Source of the DNA: Streptomyces sp. YIM 130001
GTDB taxonomy: Bacteria > Actinomycetota > Actinomycetes > Streptomycetales > Streptomycetaceae
Length of the DNA stretch: 64,000 nucleotides
NCBI RefSeq assembly: GCF_003574445.1
Contig: NZ_KZ984548.1
Coordinates: 423,013-487,012, forward strand
Direction: 5' to 3'
In this document: piece after piece, positions 8,842-17,603 of the stretch
Position numbering within the stretch: position 1 is the first letter of the stretch
Layout of the letters: every line of letters begins with the position of its first letter
Translations under genes and position numbers: made by a program
The notes under the pieces: model-generated
What the model was told of the DNA's origin: nothing
Database searches by the model: none
Seen by the model: only the letters and a program-made list of their open reading frames with translations

Positions 8842-10161
8842 TCAGCCCGTGGCGGCCACCGGGGCGGCTCGCCGCCGCTCGACCCGCGCCGCGCGCGTCC
8901 CGAGCAGCGTGATGCCGGCGACGCCCACGACGGCCAGCAGGCCGAGCAGCACCGTGCCGGACCAGCCCGTCGCGTGGAAGGCCACCGCGCCGAGCGTGCC
9001 GCCCGCACTGCTGCCCACGTAGTACGCGGACTGGTAGAGCGCAGAGGCCTGCGCGCGCCCGGTCTTCGCCGTACCGCTGACCGAGGACGACGCCACCGAG
9101 TGCCCCGCGAAGAAGCCCGCCGTGATCAGCACCAGACCCGCGAGCACGCTCACCAGGGAGTCACCGAGCGAGAGCAGCAGACCCGCGGCCGTGGTGCCCA
9201 CACCCAGGTACAGCGCCCCGCGCCGTCCGAGCTTCCCGACGAGCCGGCCCGCCGCCGCGGACGACACCGTGCCGACCAGGTACACCAGGAAGATCGAGCC
9301 GACGATGCCCTGCGGGAGCGAGAACGGTTCCTCGACGAGCCGGTAGCCGATCACGGTGTACACCGCGCCGAACACGACCATGAACAGCGCGCCGATCGCG
9401 TAGAGCCGGCGGAGCAGCGGGTTCGAGAGGTGCTCGCGCACGGTGCCGAGCAGCACCCGCGGACGCAGCGAACCGGCCTTGAAATGCCGGGGCTTGGGCA
9501 GCATCACACGGAACACCACGGCGCAGACGACCGCCATCAGACCGACCGCGGCGAGCGCCGCGCGCCAGCCCCAGGCCTGCGCCACCCAGCCGGTCAGCAC
9601 CCGGCCGCTCATGCCGCCGATGCTGTTGCCCGCCACGAACAGGCCGATCGCGGCGACCAGGGCCTTCGGCCGTACCTCTTCCGCCAGGTACGCCATCGCG
9701 GACGCCGGGAGACCGGCGAGCGCCGCGCCCTGTACGGCCCTGAGGGCCACGAGCCAGCCGAGGTTCGGCGCGAACGGGACGAGCAGGCCGACCACGACCG
9801 CGACGGTGAGGGACACGGTCATCACGGTGCGCCGCCCGAAGCGCTCGGAGAGCGCGCTGAGCGGCAGGACGCAGAGCGCCAGTGCCCCGGTCGCCGCGGA
9901 CACCGTCCAACTCGCAGTGCCGGCGCTCACGCCGAAGTCGGCGGAGACGGCGGGCAGGAGGGCCTGCGTCGAGTAGAGCAGCGCGAACGTCGCGAGACCG
10001 GCGGCGAACAGCGCGAAGCTCATCCGGCGGTAGCCGGGGCCGCCGGGCGCGATCCGGGTGTCGGCGGGCGGTGCCGCGGCGGCGGAGGTGAGGGGTTCGG
10101 AGGGGGACGAGGTGCGGGCGCCCGCGTGGATGACGGACGCCCCGCTACTGGCAGGAGGCAT
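8842..10161 (-). CDS. MFS transporter (DHA1, YnfM-like)
   Basis: A 439-residue, 12-segment major facilitator protein, probably a proton-driven exporter. The loop 2-3 motif reads A-L-S-E-R-F-G-R-R-T, and motif C-like glycines (G-N-S-I-G-G-M-S-G-R) lie near the middle. A 45-residue Ala/Pro-rich N-terminal tail precedes helix 1. The pairing with a divergent LysR gene mirrors E. coli ynfM/ynfL. The start at 10161 has no ribosome binding site, but a TACCTT hexamer six bases upstream and TTGGAC 18 bases before that indicate a leaderless transcript. The substrate is unknown. Confidence 0.85.
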   Translation of the reverse strand: MPPASSGASVIHAGARTSSPSEPLTSAAAAPPADTRIAPGGPGYRRMSFALFAAGLATFALLYSTQALLPAVSADFGVSAGTASWTVSAATGALALCVLPLSALSERFGRRTVMTVSLTVAVVVGLLVPFAPNLGWLVALRAVQGAALAGLPASAMAYLAEEVRPKALVAAIGLFVAGNSIGGMSGRVLTGWVAQAWGWRAALAAVGLMAVVCAVVFRVMLPKPRHFKAGSLRPRVLLGTVREHLSNPLLRRLYAIGALFMVVFGAVYTVIGYRLVEEPFSLPQGIVGSIFLVYLVGTVSSAAAGRLVGKLGRRGALYLGVGTTAAGLLLSLGDSLVSVLAGLVLITAGFFAGHSVASSSVSGTAKTGRAQASALYQSAYYVGSSAGGTLGAVAFHATGWSGTVLLGLLAVVGVAGITLLGTRAARVERRRAAPVAATG

Positions 10162-10223
10162 ACGTCGAAGGTAGGACCGCCCCACTAATGCGTCCAATGC
10201 ATGAACTGCCGATAATCGATGCC
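10162..10223. promoter_or_regulatory. Divergent leaderless promoters of the MFS and LysR genes
   Basis: The 62-bp gap holds both promoters. For the MFS gene (minus strand): TTGGAC-N18-TACCTT, then six bases to the start. For the LysR gene (plus strand): GATAAT at 10211-10216, then seven bases to the ATG at 10224. Two TGCATGA-like elements (around 10199 and 10228) flank the -10 and are candidates for LysR binding. Confidence 0.55.
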
Positions 10224-11279
10224 ATGGTGCATGAGAGCAGATCAGAGCGGCGCGTGTCGCAGAACAGTTACGCAAGCGACATTCCTTCGTCTTCCGCCAG
10301 GCCCGCCCGGGCCACCGACCGCGGCGCCGGCGGTCCCGCGGACTGGCCGGCCGACGGAACATCGGCCGGACTGGAACCGGAGGACTGGGCCGCGCTGCTC
10401 GCACCCCGCCTCGCGTACTTCGCCGCCGTCGCCCGCACCGAGCACGTCACCCGGGCCGCGCACGAGATGAACGTCCCGCAGTCCACCCTCTCCCGCGCCC
10501 TGGTCCGGCTCGAACAGGACCTGGGCGTCGACCTGTTCGCCCGCCACGGCCGCACCGTCTCGCTCACTCCGGCGGGCCGCACCTTCCAGGCCTCGGTGGA
10601 GCGCGCGCTCGCCGAGGTCGAACGGGCCGCCGAGGAGGTACGCGCCGACGCCGACCCGGCAGCGGGCAAGGTCGCCTTCGGCTTTCTGCACACCATGGGC
10701 TCGGAGACCGTGCCGGCGCTCATCCGCGCCTTCCGCGCCGACCACCCCCGGGTGCGCTTCACGCTGGTGCAGAACTACGGCGAGTGGATGATCGAACGAC
10801 TGCGGTCGGGCGCCCTCGACCTCTGCCTCACCTCACCCGTGCCGGACGCCCCGGACCTGGTCGCACGGCGCCTCGACGAACAGCGGCTGCGTCTGGTCGT
10901 ACCGGCCGACCACCGGCTGGCCGGCCGCAGGCGCATCCGTCTCGCGGAGGCCGCCGACGAAACCTTCGTGACCCTCGAACCGGGCTACGGCCTGCGCCGC
11001 ATCACCGACGACCTCTGCGCCCAGGCCGGCTTCCGGCCGCGGATCGCCTTCGAGGGTGAGGAGACCGAGACGCTGCGCGGCCTGGTCGCCGCGGACCTCG
11101 GGGTGGCCCTGCTGCCCCCGCCCGCCTTCGCCCGGCCGGGCGTGGTGGAGCTGGCGGTCACGGCGCCGCGCGCGGTCCGCGAGATCGGGGTGGCATGGCT
11201 CGACGGCCACCCGGACACCCCACCGGTCGCCGCCTTCAAACGCTTCCTGCTCTCCCGGCGCGGTCATCTGCTGGCCTGA
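10224..11279 (+). CDS. LysR-family transcriptional regulator
   Basis: A 351-residue regulator. The winged helix-turn-helix reads Y-F-A-A-V-A-R-T-E-H-V-T-R-A-A-H-E and then S-T-L-S-R-A-L-V-R-L-E, around residues 70-105, after an unusually long (about 60 residues) disordered N-terminal arm. The periplasmic-binding-like effector domain follows. It is divergent from the MFS gene and is probably its regulator, as with YnfL/YnfM. The start at 10224 is supported by GATAAT seven bases upstream; in-frame ATGs at 10188 and 10197 lie upstream of that -10 element. Confidence 0.88.
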   Translation: MVHESRSERRVSQNSYASDIPSSSARPARATDRGAGGPADWPADGTSAGLEPEDWAALLAPRLAYFAAVARTEHVTRAAHEMNVPQSTLSRALVRLEQDLGVDLFARHGRTVSLTPAGRTFQASVERALAEVERAAEEVRADADPAAGKVAFGFLHTMGSETVPALIRAFRADHPRVRFTLVQNYGEWMIERLRSGALDLCLTSPVPDAPDLVARRLDEQRLRLVVPADHRLAGRRRIRLAEAADETFVTLEPGYGLRRITDDLCAQAGFRPRIAFEGEETETLRGLVAADLGVALLPPPAFARPGVVELAVTAPRAVREIGVAWLDGHPDTPPVAAFKRFLLSRRGHLLA

Positions 11280-11352
11280 CGGAGTACGGCACCTCCCGCC
11301 CGCTCGCCGTTCAAGTCCGTTGCGCACAGGTGGTGTTGATCCTCAGCGTCTC

Positions 11353-11400
11353 AGTGCCTGAGTGCCTGAGTGCCTGAGTGCCTGAGCGCGTGAGCGCCTG
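11353..11400. repeat. 8-bp tandem repeat (AGTGCCTG)6
   Basis: Six head-to-tail 8-base units lie between the convergent LysR and DeoR genes. The first four are identical (AGTGCCTG) and the last two are variants (AGCGCGTG, AGCGCCTG). It is a simple microsatellite in untranslated DNA; no hairpin terminator is visible around it. Confidence 0.85.
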
Positions 11401-11441
11401 TTCGGCATGTGCGGCCCGGAGCATCGGGCGGGGCGGGTGTC

Positions 11442-12200
11442 TCACGCCACGGTGATCCCTACCCCGGCCGCGGCGATGGCGTCCAGTTCGGCCGCGGGGC
11501 CGCCGTCGTCGGTGACCAGGGTGTGTACGGCGGTCGCGGGGCAGATCTTGGCGAACGTCGCCCGGCCGAGTTTCGAGTGGTCGGCGACCACGACCGTCCT
11601 GCCGGTGTGCTGTACGAACGCACGGTCGGTGGCGGCTTCCAACTGGTCGTGGGTGGTGCAGCCGTGCGCCGCGCCGATGCCGTCCACGCCGAGGAAGGCG
11701 ATGTCGGTGTGGTGGTCGGCCAGGGTCTTCTCGGCGATGGGGCCGATGAGTTCGTAGCTCTCCTTGTGTGCGGTTCCACCGATCACGATCAGCGTGACGT
11801 GCGGGTGCAGGACGAGAGCGGCGGCGATGTTCACGGCGTTGGTGACGATCGTGACGGGCCCGCGGTCGGCCAGCAGCCGGGCGACCTCGCTGGTGGTGCT
11901 CCCGCCGGTCAGGCCGACCACGGCGCCGGCCGGGACGAGGTCGGCCGCTGCCCGTGCGATGGCCTGCTTCTGTGGCGAGCGCTGGTCGACGCGGTGCTGC
12001 AGCGGCAGTTCGATGCCCAGCCCGCCGAGTACCGCGCCGCCGTGTGTGCGCTCGAGCAGGCGTCGCTCGCTGAGCTGCCTCAAGTCCCGGCGCACGGTGG
12101 CCTGTGAGACGCCGAGCAGCAGGGCGAGGCGGCTCACGTCCGCGCTGCCGTGCGCGGCGACGTGCTCGAGTATGCGCACGTGGCGGTCGTTTCTCAGCAT
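11442..12200 (-). CDS. DeoR-family repressor (AgaR-like) of the galactosamine locus
   Basis: A 252-residue regulator with the DeoR helix-turn-helix (DVSRLALLLGVSQATVRRDL, then L-E-R-T-H-G-G-A-V) and a C-terminal sugar-phosphate sensor domain: G-S-T-T-S-E-V-A-R phosphate loop, I-V-T-N-A-V-N-I-A-A, and D-H-S-K-L-G-R near residue 205. DeoR proteins typically respond to sugar phosphates of the pathway they sit beside. It is divergent from the GH114-ABC-kinase-aldolase gene set and is most likely its repressor. The start is supported by TACGCT six bases upstream (leaderless). The tagatose/galactosamine role is inferred from its neighbours. Confidence 0.85.
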   Translation of the reverse strand: MLRNDRHVRILEHVAAHGSADVSRLALLLGVSQATVRRDLRQLSERRLLERTHGGAVLGGLGIELPLQHRVDQRSPQKQAIARAAADLVPAGAVVGLTGGSTTSEVARLLADRGPVTIVTNAVNIAAALVLHPHVTLIVIGGTAHKESYELIGPIAEKTLADHHTDIAFLGVDGIGAAHGCTTHDQLEAATDRAFVQHTGRTVVVADHSKLGRATFAKICPATAVHTLVTDDGGPAAELDAIAAAGVGITVA

Positions 12201-12244
12201 GCGGCGAGCGTAACCGCGTACCGCCGCCGCGATCACCGAGTGAG

Positions 12245-12265
12245 CAGAAACCGCGCTCGGTTCTG
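12245..12265. promoter_or_regulatory. Candidate operator for the DeoR repressor
   Basis: A 21-base imperfect palindrome with arms CAGAAACCG and CGGTTCTG around CGCT (AACCG-N4-CGGTT is exact). It lies in the 267-bp divergent gap between the regulator and the GH114 gene, about 35 bases upstream of the best forward promoter. A second short palindrome, GAGCGCTC at 12314-12321, sits inside that promoter's spacer. Either could be the repressor site. Confidence 0.45.
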
Positions 12266-12300
12266 CGCGGGTCGCGCATATCTCAGGCAAGTCCGATCCC

Positions 12301-12329
12301 TTGACATGTCCGAGAGCGCTCGCTTTACT
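12301..12329 (+). promoter_or_regulatory. Promoter of the polygalactosaminidase/sugar import operon
   Basis: TTGACA, a 17-base spacer and TTTACT form one of the best vegetative-type promoters in the window. Transcription would start near 12336, giving a leader of about 130 bases before the GH114 start. The spacer contains GAGCGCTC, a perfect 8-bp palindrome. Confidence 0.6.
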
Positions 12330-12467
12330 CCCTGACACGTCGACGCCGAGCCGTCGGCGCAGAGGTACGCCCAGCCGGTAGTTGGCCTTCGCCATGAGCC
12401 CGGACTGAGTCGCCAGGGCCTTCCGTGTCCGAGGCGGGGACGTACCCTCCACATCTGGAGCTCTGCG

Positions 12468-13280
12468 ATGAGCCTCACTCGTGTGCTGCGCAGGTGTACG
12501 ACCGCGACCGTCGCCCTGGCCGCAGCGACCTGCCTTCTCGCGCCCGCGGCAGCCTCGGCCGGAACGGACGCGGTCACCCTGCCGCCCTCGCACGTCGGCT
12601 TCGACTACCAGATCGGCGGCGCGTACAGCCCGCCGTCAGGGGTGCAGGTCGTCAGCCGGGACCACGGTGCCGCACCGGCGTCCGGCCAGTACAACATCTG
12701 CTACATCAACGCCTTCCAGGCCCAGCCCGGCGCGGAGGGCGAGTGGGACGACGACCTGCTCCTGCGGGACGGCAACGGGGACGTGGTCTACGACGGGGAC
12801 TGGGGCGAGGCGGTGCTCGACATCCGCACCGCGGACAAGCGCCGGCGGATCGCCGCCAAGGTGGGCGAGTGGATCAACTCGTGCGCGGACAAGGGATTCC
12901 AGGCCATCGAGCCGGACAACTACGACACGTTCACGCGCTTCCCCGAGTTCCTGACAGCGGACCAGGCCAAGGCCTTTGCCTCCCTGCTGTCCGGCCGTGC
13001 GCACGACCGAGGCCTGGCGATCGCCCAGAAGAACACCGCCGAACTGGCCGACGTGGGCAAGGAGACGGGACTGGACTTCGCGGTCGTCGAGGAGTGCGGC
13101 GCCAACGACGAGTGCGATGACTTCACCGCCGAGTACGGCGACAACGTGGTCGTCGTCGAGTACTCCGCCGACGGGCTGCGCACGGCCTGCACGACGTGGG
13201 GCGACGAGCTGAGCATCGTCCGCCGGGACGTCGACGTATCGCCGGAGGGAAGCAGCGGATACCTCCGCGAGACCTGCTGA
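12468..13280 (+). CDS. Secreted GH114 endo-alpha-1,4-polygalactosaminidase-like protein
   Basis: A 270-residue exported protein. The signal peptide has an RR-containing n-region and an Ala-rich core, with cleavage after A-S-A near residue 32. The mature protein is a single TM1410/GH114-type TIM barrel: start strand VGFDYQIGG, Q-Y-N-I-C-Y-I-N-A-F, the conserved acidic G-F-Q-A-I-E-P-D-N-Y-D near residue 150, A-Q-K-N-T-A-E-L, and F-A-V-V-E-E-C-G near 205. Characterised GH114 enzymes cut alpha-1,4-linked galactosamine polymers. A GGAG box sits seven bases before the ATG. It precedes an importer and amino-sugar genes, which fits release of oligosaccharides for uptake. Many GH114-like proteins are uncharacterised, so the substrate remains an inference. 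Confidence 0.78.
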   Translation: MSLTRVLRRCTTATVALAAATCLLAPAAASAGTDAVTLPPSHVGFDYQIGGAYSPPSGVQVVSRDHGAAPASGQYNICYINAFQAQPGAEGEWDDDLLLRDGNGDVVYDGDWGEAVLDIRTADKRRRIAAKVGEWINSCADKGFQAIEPDNYDTFTRFPEFLTADQAKAFASLLSGRAHDRGLAIAQKNTAELADVGKETGLDFAVVEECGANDECDDFTAEYGDNVVVVEYSADGLRTACTTWGDELSIVRRDVDVSPEGSSGYLRETC

Positions 13281-13379
13281 CCGCCGCCGCGGACGCTCCC
13301 CTCGAACGGGGCGCTGCGCCCGGGTCCTCGGCCGCACCGTCGTACTTCGTCCGTTGCGCATTTCCTCGTGGAGGTAGTG

Positions 13380-14699
13380 ATGACTGCAGTACCCCGTGGG
13401 CCCGGGGCGCCCGCCCGCCGCAGCGTGCTGCGTGCCGCGGCGGGCGCGGCAGCCGGGGGAGCGGTGTCCGGGTGCGCCGGGGGAGCGGCCGACGGGGTGG
13501 CGGCGGACGGGACCGTCACCATCCAGGTCTGGCACGGGCAGACCGACACGGCCCTGAAGGTCGTCAAGAGCCTGGTCGCCGCGTTCCACCGCACCCACCC
13601 GGACATCCGCGTCGATCTGGGCGGCGGTGTCCTGGCGGACGCCATGCTGCAGAAGGCGACCGCGGCGCTCGCCTCGGGTGCGTACCCGGACGTGGCGTTC
13701 GTCTTCGGTTCGGACCTCGCCAGCGTCGCGCGCAGCCCGAAGGTCGTCGACCTGACGTCGTACGTTCGTGCCCGACGCACCCCGTGGGCCAGTTACTGGC
13801 CCTCCGCCCGCGCCGCGGTCACCATCAACGGCCAGGTCCGGGCGATGCCTGCCGTCGTCGACTGCCTGGCCATGGTCTGCAACAAGAAGGTCTTCGCCCG
13901 GGCCGGTGTCGAACTGCCCGAGCCCGGCTGGAGCTGGGACGACTTCACCGACCTCGCCCGCCGGCTGACCGACGCGGGCGAGGGCCGGTTCGGGACCGGA
14001 TGGCCCGCGGCCGGTGACGAGGACACGGTATGGCGTCTGTGGCCCCTGATCTGGGGGCTGGGCGGCGAGGTGATCGCCGAGGACGGCAAGCACATCGGCT
14101 TCACGCAGGAGGGCGTACGGGCGCTGGAAGTCCTCCGCGGCCTGGTGCGCGACAAGAGCGTCTACGTCGACCCGAAACCGGCCGGCGAGCAGATGTACAA
14201 GGTGTTCCTGTCCGGGCGGATGGCCATGGTGCCGACCGGCCCCTGGCAACTGCCGGACATCCTGCAGGCGAAGCTCGATTACCACGTGGTACCGCTGCCC
14301 ACCTTCGACGGCGATCCCGTGACGATCTCGGGGCCCGACACCTGGACGGTGTTCGACAACGGTGAGCACCGCGCCCGGGCGGCCCGCACCTTCGTCAGCT
14401 GGCTCACCAGCCCCGCCCAGGACAGCCGTTGGGACGTGGAGGCGGGCAGCCTGCCGCTGAGCCGGGGCAGCGAGGACAGCCCGGCGTGGCGCGAACACGC
14501 GACCCGTACGCGAGGGCTGTCCGTGTTCACCGAAGCCCTGGCCTCTGCGCGGGTGCGCCCCGTCCACCCCGCCTATCCGAGCATCTCGCTGGCCCTGGGC
14601 CAGGCGATCGTCTCCGTGCTGCTCGACCGTGCGAGCCCCCGAGCGGCCATCCGCGCCTGCGCCGAAGACGCCAACGCCGCTCTGCTGATCCCGCGTTGA
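13380..14699 (+). CDS. Sugar ABC importer, Tat-type solute-binding lipoprotein
   Basis: A 439-residue extracellular solute-binding protein of family 1 (MalE/UgpB-like). The signal carries a twin-arginine pattern (A-R-R-S-V-L-R) and a lipobox V-S-G-C. The mature part has T-I-Q-V-W-H-G, P-D-V-A-F-V-F-G and G-R-M-A-M-V-P-T-G-P-W segments typical of oligosaccharide binders. I chose the ATG at 13380 because GGAGG lies seven bases upstream. It is followed after nine bases by the first permease. Together with the GH114 enzyme upstream this suggests capture of galactosamine oligosaccharides. Confidence 0.9.
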   Translation: MTAVPRGPGAPARRSVLRAAAGAAAGGAVSGCAGGAADGVAADGTVTIQVWHGQTDTALKVVKSLVAAFHRTHPDIRVDLGGGVLADAMLQKATAALASGAYPDVAFVFGSDLASVARSPKVVDLTSYVRARRTPWASYWPSARAAVTINGQVRAMPAVVDCLAMVCNKKVFARAGVELPEPGWSWDDFTDLARRLTDAGEGRFGTGWPAAGDEDTVWRLWPLIWGLGGEVIAEDGKHIGFTQEGVRALEVLRGLVRDKSVYVDPKPAGEQMYKVFLSGRMAMVPTGPWQLPDILQAKLDYHVVPLPTFDGDPVTISGPDTWTVFDNGEHRARAARTFVSWLTSPAQDSRWDVEAGSLPLSRGSEDSPAWREHATRTRGLSVFTEALASARVRPVHPAYPSISLALGQAIVSVLLDRASPRAAIRACAEDANAALLIPR

Positions 14700-14708
14700 G
14701 GGCCTGAC

Positions 14709-15674
14709 ATGCCCCGACTCCCCGCACCGCTGACGGTGCCGCCCGCCCGGTCCACCACCCGGTCCACCGCCCGTTCCCTGCGCCGACGCCGCCGCGGTGA
14801 GGCCGCCACTGCCTGGGCGTTCGTCTCACCGGCCGTCGTGGTCATCCTCGGCCTGAGTGTCGTCCCGGTCCTGTGGTCGCTGCTGCTGTCCTTCCGCGCC
14901 AGCGACCTCGTCACGCCCAGCCGCTGGGTCGGCATGGACAACTACCGTGCCCTGGCGCAGGATCCGCACTTCCACGAGGCCGTGCAGAACACGCTGATCT
15001 ACACCTTTCTGTACGTTCCGCTGAGCATCGCTGCGGGCCTGGCGCTCGCCCTGGCCCTGAACCAGCGCATACGCTTCGTCGGCCTGTACCGCACGCTGTT
15101 CTTCGTGCCGTTCGTCGTCTCCGCCACGGCCCAGGGCGTGCTGTTCTCCTTCGTCCTCGACCCCGAGTTCGGCGCCGCCAACTCCCTGCTGCACCGCCTC
15201 GGCGTCTCGGCGCAGGGCTTCCTCACCGACCCGTCGCAGGCGCTGTACGTGCTGGTGGCCATCTCCCTGTGGAGCGGCACCGGCCTGTGCACCGTCGTCT
15301 ACCTGGCCGCGCTGCAGGACGTACCGAAGGAACTGATCGAGGCCGCACGCCTGGACGGAGCCGAACGCCGGCACATCCTGCGCCACGTCACCCTGCCCAC
15401 CCTCGTACCCGTCAGCGTCTTCCTGCTGCTGTGGCAGACCGTCCAGGCACTGCAGGCCTTCGACCTGGTGTACGTGACCACCAAGGGCGGGCCGCTCGGC
15501 TCCACCACGGTGATCGTCTACTTCATCTGGGAGCAGGCGTTCAAGAACTTCACCGCCGGATACGGCGCCGCCGCCGCATACGTCCTCGCTCTGGCGCTGC
15601 TCGTGCCGGCCGTGCTCCTGCGCGTCGTCCGCGGCCGCGAGCGCCGCCCCCGTACGGAAGCGGCCGCCTCATGA
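14709..15674 (+). CDS. Sugar ABC importer permease 1 (MalF/UgpA type)
   Basis: A 321-residue membrane protein with six hydrophobic segments and the cytoplasmic EAA loop (EAARLDGAERRHILRHVTLP, about residue 215), which docks onto the ATPase. The N-terminal 35 residues are a basic cytoplasmic tail. It overlaps permease 2 by four bases. No ATPase gene follows; in Streptomyces the shared ATPase MsiK commonly energises such two-permease sugar importers. Confidence 0.92.
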   Translation: MPRLPAPLTVPPARSTTRSTARSLRRRRRGEAATAWAFVSPAVVVILGLSVVPVLWSLLLSFRASDLVTPSRWVGMDNYRALAQDPHFHEAVQNTLIYTFLYVPLSIAAGLALALALNQRIRFVGLYRTLFFVPFVVSATAQGVLFSFVLDPEFGAANSLLHRLGVSAQGFLTDPSQALYVLVAISLWSGTGLCTVVYLAALQDVPKELIEAARLDGAERRHILRHVTLPTLVPVSVFLLLWQTVQALQAFDLVYVTTKGGPLGSTTVIVYFIWEQAFKNFTAGYGAAAAYVLALALLVPAVLLRVVRGRERRPRTEAAAS

Positions 15675-16564
15675 CCACGACCACCACCCCGCCCGAGACC
15701 GGCCACCAGCACACGGCCGCGGCCTCGGCCGCAACCGGCCGCCGTGGCCTGCGCCTGCCCTTCAACGCCTCGCATCTGTTCCTCGCACCGCTCGCCGGGC
15801 TGTTCGCACTGCCGCTGCTGTGGCTGCTGGCCAGTTCGGTGATGAGCGACGCCCAGTTCAACCGGTTCCCGCCCGCACTGGTGCCCTCCGGCATCGACCT
15901 CAGCGGCTACCGCTACGTGCTCGGCAACGGCATGTTCCCGCGCTGGCTGCTCAACTCGATGATCGTCTCGGCGGTCGCGGTCGCCTCGAATCTCGTGTTC
16001 GGCGCGCTCGGCGGCTACGCCTTCGCCCGGATGCGGTTCGGCGGTTCGCGGGTGCTCCTGGTGCTGATGCTGGCGACCATGGCGGTGCCGTTCCAGCTGA
16101 CCATGATCCCCACGTTCCTGGTCATGAAGAATCTCGGCCTCATCGACACGCTCGGCGCGCTCATCGTGCCGTCCCTGGTGACGCCGTTCGCGGTGTTCCT
16201 GCTGCGGCAGTTCTTCCTCTCCCTGCCACGGGAGTTGGAGGAGGCCGCGTGGATCGACGGCTGCTCCCGGCTGCGGGTGCTGTGGGCGATCGTGCTCCCG
16301 CTGGCCCGACCCGCGCTCGCCACCGTCGCCGTGCTGACATTCCTGACCACCTGGAACGACCTGACCTGGCCGCTGATCGCGATCAACCACGACACCCAGT
16401 ACACGCTGCAACTGGGGCTGACCACCTTCCAAGGAACCCACCACACCCGCTGGTCCGCGGTGATGGCGGGCAACGTGATCACCGTGCTGCCGGTGATGCT
16501 CGCGTTCCTCGCCGCGCAGAAGACCTTCATACGGTCCCTCACCGCCACCGGCCTCAAGGGCTGA
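15671..16564 (+). CDS. Sugar ABC importer permease 2 (MalG/UgpE type)
   Basis: A 297-residue membrane protein with six segments and the EAA loop E-E-A-A-W-I-D-G-C-S-R-L near residue 195, and the C-terminal T-F-I-R-S-L-T-A-T-G-L-K-G typical of this subunit. It starts with ATGA overlapping the stop of permease 1 and begins with a run of Thr residues. The next gene (PfkB kinase) follows after 88 bases. Confidence 0.92.
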   Translation: MTTTTTPPETGHQHTAAASAATGRRGLRLPFNASHLFLAPLAGLFALPLLWLLASSVMSDAQFNRFPPALVPSGIDLSGYRYVLGNGMFPRWLLNSMIVSAVAVASNLVFGALGGYAFARMRFGGSRVLLVLMLATMAVPFQLTMIPTFLVMKNLGLIDTLGALIVPSLVTPFAVFLLRQFFLSLPRELEEAAWIDGCSRLRVLWAIVLPLARPALATVAVLTFLTTWNDLTWPLIAINHDTQYTLQLGLTTFQGTHHTRWSAVMAGNVITVLPVMLAFLAAQKTFIRSLTATGLKG

Positions 16565-16652
16565 GGGCCCCACCGGCGCTCCGCACACGCCCGCCCGCGG
16601 CCTTCCCTCCCGGCCGGCTCCACGCCTTCCCGTACGACCTCGAGGACATGTG

Positions 16653-17603
16653 ATGCCCCACCGGTACGACCTGCTCGTCATCGGCGACGCCAACCCCGAC
16701 GTGATTCTGGGCCCCTTGACCGCGCCACTCGCCTTCGGCCAGCGCGAACAACTCGTCGAGGCCGGCGCACTCACCCTCGGCGGCTCCGCCGCGATCATGG
16801 CCTGCGGAGCCGCACGGCTCGGGCTGGAGGTGGCCTTCGCGGGCCGTGTCGGCAACGACGATGCCGGGCACTACATCCGCACCACCCTGGCCGGCCACGG
16901 CATCGACACCCGCGCCCTGCACATCGACCCGGCGCTGCCCACCCCGCTGACCGTCGTCCTCACCCAGGAAGACGACCGCGCCGTCCTCACCTCGCCCGGC
17001 ACCCTCACCGCGACCAGCGGCTCGGACGTCCCCGACGACCTGCTCGCGACGACCCGGCATGTGCACAGCGCCTCGTACTTCCTGCAACCACGGCTCGCGG
17101 CCGACCTCCCGCAGCTGCTGCGGACCGCTCGCGAGCACGGCGCGACCACGTCCCTTGACACCCAGGACGACCCTGCCGGCGCATGGACCGGACTCGACGG
17201 CGTCCTCTCCCACACCGACATCCTGCTGCCCAACGCCGCGGAAGCCCGCCAGTTGGCCGGACCGCGCGCACAAACCCCCGCACAGGCGGCCGAACTGCTC
17301 GCTGCACGCGGCCCGTTGGCCGTGGTCAAGAACGGGGCGGACGGCGCGCTGTGCCACGACGGCCGGCAGCTGCTGAGCGTTCCCGGCCTGCCCGTCACGC
17401 CCCGGGACACCGTCGGGGCCGGCGACAGCTTCGACGCCGGCTTCATCGCCGCCACCCTGGCCGGCCAACCCCCTCACGAAGCCCTGCAGTTCGCCGTCAC
17501 CTGCGGCGCCCTGTCCACCCGGGCACACGGCGGCACGGCCGCCCAGCCCACCTGGAACCAAGCCCTCGCCCACACCACCCGTACCGGAGCACCCACCTCA
17601 TGA
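16653..17603 (+). CDS. PfkB-family sugar kinase (tagatose-6-phosphate or amino-sugar kinase candidate)
   Basis: A 316-residue ribokinase-fold kinase. N-terminal substrate-binding signature G-G-S-A-A-I-M-A-C-G-A-A-R-L-G near residue 43; C-terminal ATP/anion-hole signature D-T-V-G-A-G-D-S-F-D with catalytic Asp258. The locus needs up to two kinases: one to phosphorylate imported sugar and one to make tagatose-1,6-bisphosphate for the aldolase. This is the only kinase present, so its exact substrate is open. The start is the ATG at 16653, directly after an in-frame GTG. Its stop overlaps the GH4 start by four bases. Confidence 0.85.
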   Translation: MPHRYDLLVIGDANPDVILGPLTAPLAFGQREQLVEAGALTLGGSAAIMACGAARLGLEVAFAGRVGNDDAGHYIRTTLAGHGIDTRALHIDPALPTPLTVVLTQEDDRAVLTSPGTLTATSGSDVPDDLLATTRHVHSASYFLQPRLAADLPQLLRTAREHGATTSLDTQDDPAGAWTGLDGVLSHTDILLPNAAEARQLAGPRAQTPAQAAELLAARGPLAVVKNGADGALCHDGRQLLSVPGLPVTPRDTVGAGDSFDAGFIAATLAGQPPHEALQFAVTCGALSTRAHGGTAAQPTWNQALAHTTRTGAPTS

